From an uncultured Prevotella sp. (lineage in GTDB: Bacteria; Bacteroidota; Bacteroidia; Bacteroidales; Bacteroidaceae): a stretch of DNA of 64,000 nucleotides. A model generated the notes under the pieces. It saw only the letters and a program-made list of their open reading frames with translations, had not been told where the DNA came from and ran no database searches. The stretch is from positions 62,001-126,000 of the forward strand of contig CAAGKM010000014.1 of the NCBI GenBank assembly GCA_900770395.1. The letters run 5' to 3'. Below, piece by piece: positions 53,069-63,269 of this stretch. How positions within the stretch are numbered: position 1 is the stretch's first letter; every line of letters begins with the position of its first letter. The translations under genes were made by a program, and so were the position numbers.

Positions 53069-56000
53069 ATGATGAAAGCACTTCAAGCAAAGCATATCAT
53101 CATCACGATGCTCCTGATCATCATATCTGTCCCCAAAGCATGGGGACAGATAGAGGTGAGGGGAACCGTAATAGATGACACCAACTTTCCTGTAATTGGA
53201 GCAACCGTGACAGTGAAAGGCGGTGGTACAGGTGCCATAACCGACTTGGATGGCAACTACACAATCAAGGTACCTAACAAATCGTCCGTATTGGTATTTT
53301 CCTTTATCGGATTGGCTACACAGGAGGTGACCGTGGGTGACAAGACCCAAATCAACATCACGATGAAAGAAGACAAGATGATGCTTGATGAGGTGGTGGC
53401 AATCGGTTATGCCACTGTTAAGAAAAGCGACCTGACAGGCTCAGTGGAGAAGGTTGACATGGGCGATATCAACAAGACGTCAGCCCTGTCATTCGACCAG
53501 GCTCTTGGCGGCCGCGTAGCTGGTGTACAGGTGGTGTCAAGCGACGGGCAGCCAGGACAAGGCTCAAACATTGTTATTCGTGGAAGCAACACTATCTCGG
53601 ATGTTGCCGACGGCAACCCTCTTTACGTTATCGACGGATTTGCCACTGAGGACGCAAACGCATCATCTATCAATCCAAATGACATTGAAAGCATAGACAT
53701 TCTGAAGGATGCCTCTGCCACTGCCATCTATGGTGCCCGTGGCGCCAATGGTGTGGTGATTATCACCACAAAACGTGGTAAGGAGAGTGCGCCGAGAATC
53801 ACTTATAATGGCTCAATATCTTATCAGATGCGTCCTAAATTCCTTAAACTTCTGCAAGGGCGTGACTTCGTGGAGCTGCAGCAGGAATTGCTCACCGAGG
53901 CAGACATGAACAAGACGTACTTCTCATACGACGAGGCTTTGGGACGCTATCAGACCATTGAGGACTATAACAACCGCACGTCTGTGAACTGGCAGGATAA
54001 AGTGTTCCAGTACTCACCCATGACCAACCATCATCTATCGCTGAATGGCGGCACACAGAAAACCAAATACAGTGCGAGCCTATCGTACTACAACCAGCAG
54101 GGCACCATCATCGAGTCATCATATGAGAGTCTCAAGGCGCGTATGACACTCGACCAACAGATATCCGACAAACTGAAGTTTGGAGCAAGCTTCAATTTCT
54201 CAAACAACAACTCAGTAGGTTCTGCTCCATCACAAGGCAGCGGTCAGAGCACCCAGTATTTCCTGTATCAGGTGTTAGCTTACCGTCCTCTGAAATATCG
54301 CTCAACAGATGACCTCTATGATGTCATCGACGATAACGGCGGAACCTATCCATACAACCCCGTCAGGACAATTGAGAACACCTACTCAAAAGTGCGCAAC
54401 CGCCAGTTGAGCCTTAACACATATCTTAACTACAACATTCTGAAGGACCTGCTCTTTAAAGTGACTTTCTCATACACATGGCGTCAGGACCTCACAAAGG
54501 AGTTCTACAACAAGAATACCTATCAGGGCGACCCGCTTTACTCACCAAGCGGAACAAAAGGACGTTTCAACACAAAGGAATGGAACAGCTGGTCGAACGA
54601 GTACACACTGACCTACAAGAAAAAGACAAAGAGCCAGCACAACTACAACGCAATGATTGGTGCGTCGCTATCCAGTCAGACAATATCCAACTTAGGAGCA
54701 AAGTCGGTGATGGTACCATGGGACAACATGGGAATCTGGGGGATTGATGAGGGTACACCACAGTCTATCACTGCCAATCAGGTGAAAAACAACCTTATGT
54801 CATTCTTCGCACGTTTCAACTGGGACTGGAAGTCACGCTATCTTGTAACAGCCACTATGCGTGCCGACGGCTCCTCAAAGTTCATACATAACAAATGGGG
54901 CTACTTCCCATCTGCGTCAGTGGCATGGCGTATATCTGATGAGCCATTCATGGTGGGCACATCATCATGGCTTGCAAACTTAAAGTTGCGTGCCGGATGG
55001 GGAGCCACGGGCAACAACGTCACTCAGTATAATTATCCGTCAAACCTGCTCTACGCAAGCAACCAGAACTATGCCTGGGGCAACGCTATGCAGAACGCCA
55101 TCTATATATCCCAGATGGCTAACAGAGACCTGAAGTGGGAAACAACCTATCAGACTAATATTGGTCTCGACTTCGGATTATTCAACAACCGCATCAACGG
55201 TAGCATTGACATATATAATAAGGACACGAAAGACCTGCTGCTCTATGCCGACGTGCCGCCGTCAATAGGCTTCACTCAGGTGCAGCAGAACATTGGAAGC
55301 ATCAACAACAAGGGATTGGAAATCACAGTCAATACCGTCAACCTGCCCGGCGGGCGCAACAAACTGAAGTGGACAAGCAGCTTCAACATCTCGTTCAATA
55401 AGAATAAGATTACAGCCTTGAGCGACGGACAGGAGAGCCGCAAGGCAGGTATCAGATACCCTAACCTGCCCGACCTGTATATATGTAAGGTGGGCGAGCC
55501 TCTCTCCGAGATGTATGGTTATGTGTATGACGGGGTATATCAGTACAGCGATTTCGACGAGGTGTCACCAAATGTATTCGTACTTAAGCCCGATGTGCCA
55601 AACAACACCAACGAGCGTTCAAACATAAAGCCTGGTGACCCGAAGTTAAGAGACATCAACGGCGACGGCAAGGTGACGGCAGAGGATCAGACCGTGATCG
55701 GCCATGGACTGCCTATACATACTGGAGGATTTACAAACAAGTTTGAATATAAAAACTTCGACCTCATCGTTTTCCTACAGTGGTCTTATGGCAACGATGT
55801 CATCAACTACAACCGCGTGAAACTGGAAAGCCTCAACGAGCGGCATATCAACCAGCTTACAACAGCAAAAGACCACTGGACTCCACGCGTGGAGAATGCC
55901 GACGGAACATATACAGAGGGCAACTATACCAACTACCTGTGGGCAGTGAAGCGTGGACTGAGCAACATCAACACCAGCCGTGCGGTGGAGGACGCATCGT

Positions 56001-56236
56001 TCCTCAAACTGAAGAACATCCAGTTTGGCTACACCTTCCCTGCAAAACTGCTGCGCTCATGGCATATATCAAGCCTGAGAATATACGTCAGCGCCGACAA
56101 CCTCTGCACTTGGACCGGATACACAGGCTACGACCCTGAGGTGTCGACACGTAACTCATCAATGACACGCGGATTCGACTACTCGGCTTATCCAAGGTCT
56201 GCGACCTACACCTTTGGTATCAATCTCGGACTATAA
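53069..56236 (+). CDS. SusC-like TonB-dependent oligosaccharide transporter
   Basis: A 1,055-residue outer-membrane protein, complete. Signal peptide (about 1-26), carboxypeptidase-like domain (28-105, EVRGTVIDDTNFPVIGATV), a DEVVAIGYATVKKSDLTGSV TonB-box region, plug (about 115-235, with IRGSNTI and IYGARGANGVVIITTK), and a 22-strand-type barrel ending TYTFGINLGL. It would import lyase-generated oligosaccharides with energy from TonB. It has no STN domain, in contrast to the broken SusC at 31227; regulation here is by the HTCS. ATG at 53072 is an alternative start. Confidence 0.95.
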   Translation: MMKALQAKHIIITMLLIIISVPKAWGQIEVRGTVIDDTNFPVIGATVTVKGGGTGAITDLDGNYTIKVPNKSSVLVFSFIGLATQEVTVGDKTQINITMKEDKMMLDEVVAIGYATVKKSDLTGSVEKVDMGDINKTSALSFDQALGGRVAGVQVVSSDGQPGQGSNIVIRGSNTISDVADGNPLYVIDGFATEDANASSINPNDIESIDILKDASATAIYGARGANGVVIITTKRGKESAPRITYNGSISYQMRPKFLKLLQGRDFVELQQELLTEADMNKTYFSYDEALGRYQTIEDYNNRTSVNWQDKVFQYSPMTNHHLSLNGGTQKTKYSASLSYYNQQGTIIESSYESLKARMTLDQQISDKLKFGASFNFSNNNSVGSAPSQGSGQSTQYFLYQVLAYRPLKYRSTDDLYDVIDDNGGTYPYNPVRTIENTYSKVRNRQLSLNTYLNYNILKDLLFKVTFSYTWRQDLTKEFYNKNTYQGDPLYSPSGTKGRFNTKEWNSWSNEYTLTYKKKTKSQHNYNAMIGASLSSQTISNLGAKSVMVPWDNMGIWGIDEGTPQSITANQVKNNLMSFFARFNWDWKSRYLVTATMRADGSSKFIHNKWGYFPSASVAWRISDEPFMVGTSSWLANLKLRAGWGATGNNVTQYNYPSNLLYASNQNYAWGNAMQNAIYISQMANRDLKWETTYQTNIGLDFGLFNNRINGSIDIYNKDTKDLLLYADVPPSIGFTQVQQNIGSINNKGLEITVNTVNLPGGRNKLKWTSSFNISFNKNKITALSDGQESRKAGIRYPNLPDLYICKVGEPLSEMYGYVYDGVYQYSDFDEVSPNVFVLKPDVPNNTNERSNIKPGDPKLRDINGDGKVTAEDQTVIGHGLPIHTGGFTNKFEYKNFDLIVFLQWSYGNDVINYNRVKLESLNERHINQLTTAKDHWTPRVENADGTYTEGNYTNYLWAVKRGLSNINTSRAVEDASFLKLKNIQFGYTFPAKLLRSWHISSLRIYVSADNLCTWTGYTGYDPEVSTRNSSMTRGFDYSAYPRSATYTFGINLGL

Positions 56237-56241
56237 TTAAA

Positions 56242-56259
56242 GCCGCAGACAGTTGCGGC
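56242..56259 (+). other. Hairpin between susC and susD
   Basis: GCCGCA-GACAGT-TGCGGC lies a few bases after the susC stop codon. It may stabilise the upstream message or lower downstream expression. Confidence 0.45.
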
Positions 56260-56305
56260 ATTACAATAAAACTTAAACGTTAATATTTAAACATTAAACT
56301 TTAAT

Positions 56306-57919
56306 ATGAAAAAGTTATTCTATATTATAGTACTGACGATGTCCATAGCGTCATGCGATTTCCTCGACACTGAGACCTACGACTATCTGAACGAGGACAA
56401 TATCTTCCACGATGAGGAGAGTTGCGTGGCGGGACTGGCAGGTGTCTATGACGTTTTGGGAGCCAACGGCTGTTATGGTCAGATGCTATGGGCCGACCTT
56501 GACGCGGGCACCGACATACTGGTGTACAACCGTGAGTTTGGAAAGGACTATATCTACACCTATAATTATAATTACAACAACACCGACGCGTCACTAAAGG
56601 CTGCCTGGATTGCACTATATGAGGGCATCAACCGTGCCAACGATTATATCGATGCCATATCATCACGCAGCGATGAGGAGTGTGGAGGCAACACTAAGAA
56701 AGCCATGTATCTCGGTGAGGCAAAGGCGCTCCGTGCCATCTACTACATGAACCTCGTTGCTTTCTGGGGAGAGGTGCCATTGCGCACGAAGGCGACAAAA
56801 GACTTGAGCACACAGCTCTTGAAGAAGTCGCCGCAGACAGAAATATACAAGCGGATTATCAGCGACCTGGAAGCTGCCGAAGAGGGATGTCTTAAAGCCT
56901 CCGATCTTCCTACTCCGGGACGTATCTCACGCACTGCGGCACAGGCGCTGCTCGCAAGAGCCTATATGTGGCAGTCGGGGTATCCTGTCAACGCAGGCAC
57001 ATGGGACAAGGCGCTTGAGTATGCCCGCAAGGTGCGCGACAGCAAACAGCATAAGCTCTGCCCCACTACAAACGGTGTGAACGGCTACCGTACTTTATTT
57101 ATTAATATGTGTAGCAACAAATACGATCTTGACACACGTGAGAGCATGCTTGAGGTGGAATTCTACGGCAACGGACAGACCACAACCAACGAGGCCGGAC
57201 GTGTTGGACTTTACATCGGTGTAACCCAGCAGTACACATCTGAGGACGTGCCCTACGCATACGGTTTCTACGATGCCACAAAATATCTGTTCCGCCTGTA
57301 TGAGAGCAATGACGCCCGCCTGTGGTGGAATGTTGCCGACTACAAATATGTACAGAACAATGGGGTTGTGAGCGAGGTGTCACGCACCGATGCGGAGAAG
57401 AGACAAGAGGAAGGCAATGCAGCCAAATGGCGTGCGAAGTATATTCCGGAGCGTCCGTTGTCACGCAACAACTCGTCTGTCAACTTCCCTATCATTCGTT
57501 ACTCTGACGTGTTGCTTATGATTGCCGAATGTGCCAATGAGATGAGCCATGCTCCCAATCAGGAGGCAATTGATGCCATCAATGAGGTGAGACGCCGTGC
57601 AGGAGCCTCAACCGTAAGCCTGGGCGACTTCGACTATGACAGCTTCAAGCAGTTCTGCTTCGAGGAGCGTACACGTGAGCTGTGCTTTGAGGTGCCACGA
57701 AGAATGGAGCTGCGCCGTCATGGTGCTGATTTCTTCAAGTCACAGATAAGTATTCTGAAGGATCAGTCGCTCAACGAGCAAAACAAGATGATAGGCTATG
57801 AGCTGAGCAGCGTGAAGGCTGTGCCTGCTGTGAACTTCGCCCCTAAGCACATCTATTACCCTATTCCACAGGTGGAGCTTAACACCAATCCCATCTGCGG
57901 ACAGACTGACAACTGGTAA
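56306..57919 (+). CDS. SusD-like oligosaccharide-binding lipoprotein
   Basis: A 537-residue outer-membrane lipoprotein (MKKLFYIIVLTMSIASC, Cys 17) that binds oligosaccharide over the SusC pore. Typical SusD features are helical TPR-like segments (EAKALRAIYYMNLVAFWGEVPL, TAAQALLARAYMWQSG), RYSDVLLMIAECANEM with EEAIDAINEVRRRAG-like sequence, and FEERTRELCFEVPRRMELRRHG near the C-terminus. It ends KHIYYPIPQVELNTNP, the usual SusD tail. It follows susC by 69 bases containing a small hairpin. Confidence 0.95.
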   Translation: MKKLFYIIVLTMSIASCDFLDTETYDYLNEDNIFHDEESCVAGLAGVYDVLGANGCYGQMLWADLDAGTDILVYNREFGKDYIYTYNYNYNNTDASLKAAWIALYEGINRANDYIDAISSRSDEECGGNTKKAMYLGEAKALRAIYYMNLVAFWGEVPLRTKATKDLSTQLLKKSPQTEIYKRIISDLEAAEEGCLKASDLPTPGRISRTAAQALLARAYMWQSGYPVNAGTWDKALEYARKVRDSKQHKLCPTTNGVNGYRTLFINMCSNKYDLDTRESMLEVEFYGNGQTTTNEAGRVGLYIGVTQQYTSEDVPYAYGFYDATKYLFRLYESNDARLWWNVADYKYVQNNGVVSEVSRTDAEKRQEEGNAAKWRAKYIPERPLSRNNSSVNFPIIRYSDVLLMIAECANEMSHAPNQEAIDAINEVRRRAGASTVSLGDFDYDSFKQFCFEERTRELCFEVPRRMELRRHGADFFKSQISILKDQSLNEQNKMIGYELSSVKAVPAVNFAPKHIYYPIPQVELNTNPICGQTDNW

Positions 57920-57945
57920 ATCTCAAAAATAAAAATCTTATAATT

Positions 57946-58920
57946 ATGAAATACAACAAACTCTATATCGCAAGTATGCTGGCAGCCATCACCCTCACGG
58001 GCTGCGACCCTGATGGAGTTGACGAAGTGAGCTTCGATGTCAGCGTGGCAGACTGTCAGAATATGATTCATGCGGGAAAGGAAGTCACTTTCCTGTTCTC
58101 GGGAAATCCCGATTATATAGCTTTCTACTCTGGTGAGGAAGGCAACAACTATGCCAATAAGGACCGTACCGAGGTGGAGCTGCGCGCTCTCAGCATGACC
58201 ACAGCATTCAGACAGCAATACACCGACAGGGAATACTACAACAAGGAGCTGATCAGTGTATACATATCAGAGGACTTCAGCGGCAACTACAACGTCGACG
58301 ATATCAAGAGCGCCACATGGACAAAAATCTCAGGACAGGAAGACGGACAGGTGAAAGTGCCTGCTCCGCCCAGCAGCTCGGCTGTGAACACAAGTAGCAC
58401 CTTCGACTTGGCAGCATATGCCAAAAAGGATTTCTACGTGGCTTTCGAGTATAATGCGCCTAAGCGGCAGGAGATTCCTACCGTAGAGGGGGGCGGCAAA
58501 TACATACAGGCACCACGTATCGACGTGCAGTCGCTTGTGCTGAACAAAGAGACTGAGGACGGAATACAGGTGGCGATGACCAACACTGCCACCGACTGGG
58601 GATTCCAGATAGTGTATGAGAACTCCGAGAAAAAAGGCACTTACCTTGTAAACGATGAGTCACTCCTCTTCCAGCCACAAAAAGGCAAGGAGCATAACGA
58701 CGATGATATCATAGTATGGATGGTGAGCCAGAAACTTGCCCCTAATGCTGTGTCACCCGACCGCGGCACTGCTCTTAAAGGCACAGATGTAAGGCTGAAC
58801 AGTTACACACATACCTACAGCAAGCCGGGTACATACACCGCCACTTTCATAGCCACCAATGCCAACATGTGGAACTCGGAGCAAATCATCAAGCAAGTGA
58901 CTTTTGCCGTAGAAGAGTAA
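57946..58920 (+). CDS. DUF5017-type lipoprotein, probable surface glycan-binding protein
   Basis: A 324-residue lipoprotein (AITLTGC, Cys 20). Its early segment KEVTFLFSGNPDYIAFYSGEEGN matches the DUF5017 family, whose members occupy the SusE/SusF position in utilization loci; the C-terminal ~90 residues end in a PKD/Ig-like strand pattern (YTHTYSKPGTYTATFIATNAN). By position, 26 bases after susD, it is likely a cell-surface glycan-binding protein that passes chains to SusCD. Ligand is not known. Confidence 0.85.
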   Translation: MKYNKLYIASMLAAITLTGCDPDGVDEVSFDVSVADCQNMIHAGKEVTFLFSGNPDYIAFYSGEEGNNYANKDRTEVELRALSMTTAFRQQYTDREYYNKELISVYISEDFSGNYNVDDIKSATWTKISGQEDGQVKVPAPPSSSAVNTSSTFDLAAYAKKDFYVAFEYNAPKRQEIPTVEGGGKYIQAPRIDVQSLVLNKETEDGIQVAMTNTATDWGFQIVYENSEKKGTYLVNDESLLFQPQKGKEHNDDDIIVWMVSQKLAPNAVSPDRGTALKGTDVRLNSYTHTYSKPGTYTATFIATNANMWNSEQIIKQVTFAVEE

Positions 58921-58996
58921 CTCTCCTACCCACTTCATTAATTCCAATATCTCCTAATTCTCCTAAAATTCCTACCCCTCATAAATTTTAAAAACA

Positions 58997-60634
58997 ATGA
59001 TAAAAGATAAGATATTAACGCTCTCACTGCTGACTCTCACCATACTGAATGCCTGCGGAAGCAACGACCCTGTCATAATAGATGATGACAAAGAGCAGGA
59101 AAAGCCCGTAGAGCCAGAGAAGCCAGATGAGCCCGACACTCCTCCTTTCCAATATGCCACAAGCAGTCTGTGGACGGAGTTCATCAGTTGCCAGACTTCA
59201 GGCAATGAGGCTACACTATCCGACTACTCGTATGCAGGTTATAAGCATGGTGAGCTTGATATACCCGACGTTGCCTATAAAGTGTTTCGCGTGGATGACT
59301 TCGGTGCTGTACCCAATGACGGGAAAAGCGACCGCAAGGCACTGACCGATGCCATTGAGGCAGCAAAGGCAAATGGCGAGGGTGTTATACTCTTCTCTGC
59401 CGGACGCTACGACCTCCGCACTGAAGATGCTCCCAATGAGCCTGTCATCATTGATGCCGATAAGATTGTATTGCGTGGCGCAGGGTGTGAGAGTGGCGGC
59501 ACAGAGCTGTTCATGGAATATCCCAACCAAGTGCTCGATGCCTCGTTGTGGAACACACCTGAGCTTATATCCTTCCGCTATGTGCGCAGTACCGACAAAA
59601 AGTTGGCTGACGTTACGGGCAATGCCACTAAAGGCAGTTTCTCGGTGGAGATAGACAACACCGCCATCCTAACCGCAGGCGACCGTGTATTCATAAAGTT
59701 GAGCAACAATGACCCGAGGCTTATCACACAGGAGTTAGGAGGATATGATGCCGACGCCAATTGGACTGAGCTGATGACACAGGGAGTACAGGTGACAGAA
59801 TATCATGAGGTGGCAAAAGTGTCGGGAAACAAAGTGACATTCAAGGAGCCAATCATGCACGCCATAGACAGCCAATGGGGTTGGACGCTTCATGAGCACT
59901 CATGCCATAAAGGCAATGGCGTGGAGAATATAGCATTCGTAGGTAACTTCAAAGAGCCGTTCAGCCATCATCACAATGCACTGCACGACAGTGGCTTCAG
60001 AATGCTGACACTGAGCAGGCAAGTTGACGGATGGGTGCGGCGTTGCCGCTTCACCGATGTGAGTGAGGCACTGAGCGTGGTTCTAAGCGGTAATGTGTCG
60101 GTCTACAGTTGCAGCATCACTGGTAATCCCGGTCACTCTGCCATACGTGCGCAAGCATCCACGGGAATCTTTATAGGTAAGGTGAACGATCAGGCAGGTC
60201 AGTTTCATTCTGTTGGTGTCTCAAAGACTTCAATCGGAACAGTGCTATGGCGAAACACATGGACTACGGCAACTTGCTTTGAGGCACATGCCAGTCAGCC
60301 ACGCTGCACTCTCTTCGATGCCTGTGAGGGAGGATTTATGGTGGCACGCAGTGGAGGTGACGAGGCTGCTGCCCCCAACCATTTAGGTGAGCTCATTCTA
60401 TGGAACTTCAATGAGACAGACGGTGGCGAGAAAGACTTCGACACATGGCGCAGAAACACCCGATGGGTGAGACCCATAATCGTAGGAATGCATGGTGGAA
60501 GCACAAGTTTCAAAACCGCCCAAGTGACTGCAGAGGAGGGCAACGGCACGCTGATGGAACCGCTATCGCTGTATGAGGCCCAGATAACAAGACGACTTGG
60601 AGCTATTCCTCAGTGGTTAAACAACTTAAAATGA
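58997..60634 (+). CDS. DUF4955-type beta-helix protein, candidate polysaccharide lyase
   Basis: A 545-residue lipoprotein (TILNAC, Cys 20, then an acidic Pro/Glu linker). From about residue 93 (VFRVDDFGAVPNDGKSDRKALTDAIEAA) it has the opening of a pectate-lyase-3-type right-handed beta-helix, with repeated strand turns to about residue 420. The C-terminal part (GELILWNFNETDGGE to the end) matches my recollection of DUF4955. Basic and aromatic candidates for catalysis (HEHSCHKGNGVENIAF, HHHNALHDSGFRM) lie in the middle. I recall that a chondroitin-lyase founder of family PL29 is annotated DUF4955, unverified. With GH88 in the operon, a uronan lyase is the best reading. Confidence 0.75.
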   Translation: MIKDKILTLSLLTLTILNACGSNDPVIIDDDKEQEKPVEPEKPDEPDTPPFQYATSSLWTEFISCQTSGNEATLSDYSYAGYKHGELDIPDVAYKVFRVDDFGAVPNDGKSDRKALTDAIEAAKANGEGVILFSAGRYDLRTEDAPNEPVIIDADKIVLRGAGCESGGTELFMEYPNQVLDASLWNTPELISFRYVRSTDKKLADVTGNATKGSFSVEIDNTAILTAGDRVFIKLSNNDPRLITQELGGYDADANWTELMTQGVQVTEYHEVAKVSGNKVTFKEPIMHAIDSQWGWTLHEHSCHKGNGVENIAFVGNFKEPFSHHHNALHDSGFRMLTLSRQVDGWVRRCRFTDVSEALSVVLSGNVSVYSCSITGNPGHSAIRAQASTGIFIGKVNDQAGQFHSVGVSKTSIGTVLWRNTWTTATCFEAHASQPRCTLFDACEGGFMVARSGGDEAAAPNHLGELILWNFNETDGGEKDFDTWRRNTRWVRPIIVGMHGGSTSFKTAQVTAEEGNGTLMEPLSLYEAQITRRLGAIPQWLNNLK

Positions 60635-60771
60635 TACATATAATATAATATGTACTCAAAGCAACAGTTTATTGAACGAAATCTACACTTTAGTTCGAAG
60701 AAAAATTGCCAACTTTGCACCGGGAAAAGAATTAGACTTAACCATATAACAACTTAAACAGACATAACGTC

Positions 60772-61734
60772 ATGATAAAATCTAAAATGCGATTAATACT
60801 AATGATCCCAATACTTACACTCTCGGTAATGGGATGTAGCGATGACGATGACGGCACATGGCAGGACTCCGGTAAGCCTTTAGTGCTGCAAGGTCAGGCA
60901 TACACCTTCAATTCTGAAGAAGGAGCCGTATGGCACAACGCACAGGAGATTGGAGTGTTCCTAACGGAGACGGGGCAAGAGACCGTATGCGGCGACTATG
61001 CCAACCTGAAGTTCTATGCCGACAACCGCAACAGCTTTGGTTACTTCGTGCCAAGCGGCGACCCGGTTTATTTAAATAGGGAACAGGCTGTAGACATCAA
61101 GGCATACTATCCATACAAGGACATAAGCCTGCTCACACAGGGCACACATTATATATATAATATAGACCTGAGCAACCAAAAGACGGCAAAGCCCGACGCT
61201 TTCCTCTACGCCGATAACGCCAAGAGCGTGAGCAAGACCAACTATAAAGCCAACTTGGAACTGCGTCCTGTGTTGAGTATGATGAAACTGACGTTAGTGC
61301 CAGGCGCCGACATCACCGAGGACATAATAAAGAAGATGACCATCCGACTGAAAGGCATGCCTACCACGGCTTTGTTCGACTTGCTGAAAGGTGACTTTCT
61401 GAAAGGTCCCACCCCACAAAGCAACGTGAAGACTGACCTCAGCATCAATAGCGACTTCACCGTAAGTATTGTGATGTTGCCTGACGAGATGTCAAAATAT
61501 GCCACCATAGAGGTGACCATTCCCGCTGAGGGCAACATAGAGGAGAAAACAATGAGCTGGAGCTTGAATAATGCGGTTCAGTTGATGGAAAAGAACACCC
61601 AATACTTCGTGATGTTGAAAATTGGCAACAACGGAGTCACGGGTGAGCTGACAGGACAGTCGCTCATCTATATACAGGACTGGGGACACAGTGACGATGT
61701 GAATGGCGATGCCAGGCAAAACAAAAACACGTAA
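60772..61734 (+). CDS. Fimbrillin-family lipoprotein
   Basis: A 320-residue lipoprotein (LTLSVMGC, Cys 22, then an Asp run DDDD). Sequence such as EIGVFLTETGQ, NSFGYFVPSGDPVYLNREQAVDIKAYYPY and LRPVLSMMKLTLVPG is the fimbrillin/Mfa pattern of two Ig-like beta domains. These proteins form fimbriae or act as surface adhesins. In a utilization locus one may serve as a glycan-binding protein; that is inference. It is 137 bases after the lyase candidate; CAACTTTG at 60710-60717 is a possible weak -7 element. ATG at 60787 is an alternative start. Confidence 0.75.
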   Translation: MIKSKMRLILMIPILTLSVMGCSDDDDGTWQDSGKPLVLQGQAYTFNSEEGAVWHNAQEIGVFLTETGQETVCGDYANLKFYADNRNSFGYFVPSGDPVYLNREQAVDIKAYYPYKDISLLTQGTHYIYNIDLSNQKTAKPDAFLYADNAKSVSKTNYKANLELRPVLSMMKLTLVPGADITEDIIKKMTIRLKGMPTTALFDLLKGDFLKGPTPQSNVKTDLSINSDFTVSIVMLPDEMSKYATIEVTIPAEGNIEEKTMSWSLNNAVQLMEKNTQYFVMLKIGNNGVTGELTGQSLIYIQDWGHSDDVNGDARQNKNT

Positions 61735-61780
61735 AAGCAATAATATAATTAAATTAATAACAATTTTAAAACTAACGATT

Positions 61781-63253
61781 ATGAAAAAGTATTATTTCCT
61801 TATGGCTCTTGCCGCAACAGCAATGATGTCGGCATGCGGCAATGACAATGAGAACGAGTTCGCTCCTCAGACCACTGGGGAAAAAGTGAGTTTCTTTGTG
61901 GATAATGGTCCTATTACCCGTACATCGGTTAACACAGCTGACGCCTCTACCAAGTTTGTTGAAAACGATGAGATAGGTATTTTCGCCACAGGTGGCGCAG
62001 TTGCTTCCAATGTTGGTTACAAGGTAGGTGCCGGCACAGATGGCGCATTGTCTCCAATAGGAGGCAGTGACATAGAATGGAGCACTGCGGCTGCTGGTAA
62101 CTTCTATGCTTATTATCCGTATGCGGCAGGTAGCATGACAGACAAGGTGACATTCACCGTCACAGACCAGAATACCGAGGAGGCATTCAACAAGAATGAT
62201 TTCATGGTGGCTACTGCTGCTAATGTAACTAACAAGGGCGCTATCAAATTTAAATTTGCCCATGGCCTTTCTTTGGTGCAGGTTGTGTTGAGCGGCTCAA
62301 AGGCTGCTGATGCCACAGAGGTTACACTTACCGCTAAGCCAACTGTAGAGTGGACATTTGCCAGTGGCACCTTCGCAACTTCAGGTGAAGCTACCGCCAT
62401 TAAAATGTGGAAGATTGACGCTAATGCTCAAACCTATTGGGCAATGGTTCCTGCACAGACCATCGCTACCACAGCCTTTGTGAATATTACAGCTGGCGGT
62501 AAGAACTATACTTATACCCCAAGTGCAGCTATTACCCTGACCACAGCTAAGAGTAAGAAGTTCAACCTCCAGTTAGGTGAGGCTGGGCAGGCTGTCTCTG
62601 TATCTACGGAAATAGATACTGAAGGCTGGACTGCAGATGATGCTGTAGAGGGCAATACCGAGGAGAAAGTAGCAGATTCTGTTGTGCTGATTTCTGAAGC
62701 TGATGGTAAATTTACTGCTGAGACAACGATCAACAAGCCAACAGCATTAGGAAGTTGTACTCCAGGCTCTTGGAATGCCATTATGAATGAAGGAGAAGCA
62801 GAATATAATGCAGAAAATAATGCTATTGCAATAAAGTGGACAACTGAAAACTCGACAAAATGGTGGAATGCAGCCTTGTATTATTGCACAGCTGACGAAG
62901 CAGCAAAGAAAGGCAAATTTGCGCTTACCTTCTGGGTTAAGGCTGACGAAGCAGCAAACTTGCAATATGCAATTATGGCACGTAAAAGTGATAAAGGTAC
63001 TAATGTCTTCTTCATTGAAGCAAAGGAGGATAACAGTACCGTTACACTACAAACAACTCCTGTAACAACTGAATTTACTAAGGTAACTAAAGCGTTTGAT
63101 TTGTCAAAGCTAACACTTAAAAACACAGACCCAACATCTGAACCTACAGCTGAGGAGATAAAGAATGTATTGGTAAGATTTAATCCTGCTGCAGGATCAG
63201 CCACCAACACCTTCTACATCAAGGATGTAACATTCAAAGAAGTAACGGAGTAA
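61781..63253 (+). CDS. Fimbrillin-family lipoprotein with carbohydrate-binding-like C-terminus
   Basis: A 490-residue lipoprotein starting MKKYYFLMALAATAMMSAC (Cys 19). Residues about 30-290 are fimbrillin-like (VENDEIGIFATGG, NFYAYYPYAAGSMTDKVTF, KFKFAHGLSLVQVVLSG). Residues about 310-490 look like a separate jelly-roll module: TKWWNAALYYCTADEAAKKG, KFALTFWVKADEAANLQYAI and a final FYIKDVTFKE, as in family 4/9-type carbohydrate-binding modules. The start at 61781 is chosen because the in-frame extension to 61703 overlaps the previous gene. Codon use is visibly richer in A/T-ending codons than in neighbours, which may mean high expression or separate origin. Confidence 0.75.
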   Translation: MKKYYFLMALAATAMMSACGNDNENEFAPQTTGEKVSFFVDNGPITRTSVNTADASTKFVENDEIGIFATGGAVASNVGYKVGAGTDGALSPIGGSDIEWSTAAAGNFYAYYPYAAGSMTDKVTFTVTDQNTEEAFNKNDFMVATAANVTNKGAIKFKFAHGLSLVQVVLSGSKAADATEVTLTAKPTVEWTFASGTFATSGEATAIKMWKIDANAQTYWAMVPAQTIATTAFVNITAGGKNYTYTPSAAITLTTAKSKKFNLQLGEAGQAVSVSTEIDTEGWTADDAVEGNTEEKVADSVVLISEADGKFTAETTINKPTALGSCTPGSWNAIMNEGEAEYNAENNAIAIKWTTENSTKWWNAALYYCTADEAAKKGKFALTFWVKADEAANLQYAIMARKSDKGTNVFFIEAKEDNSTVTLQTTPVTTEFTKVTKAFDLSKLTLKNTDPTSEPTAEEIKNVLVRFNPAAGSATNTFYIKDVTFKEVTE

Positions 63254-63269
63254 CCCATTAAAAATAGTC

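Noticed and set aside
60687..60717. Separate promoter for the fimbrillin-like genes (CAACTTTG)
   Set aside because: The -7 lacks the leading TA and no TTTG is at the right distance; read-through from the operon is as likely.
61703..61780. Upstream start for the second fimbrillin-like gene
   Set aside because: It overlaps the end of the previous gene and adds a basic stretch before a normal lipoprotein signal peptide that starts at 61781.
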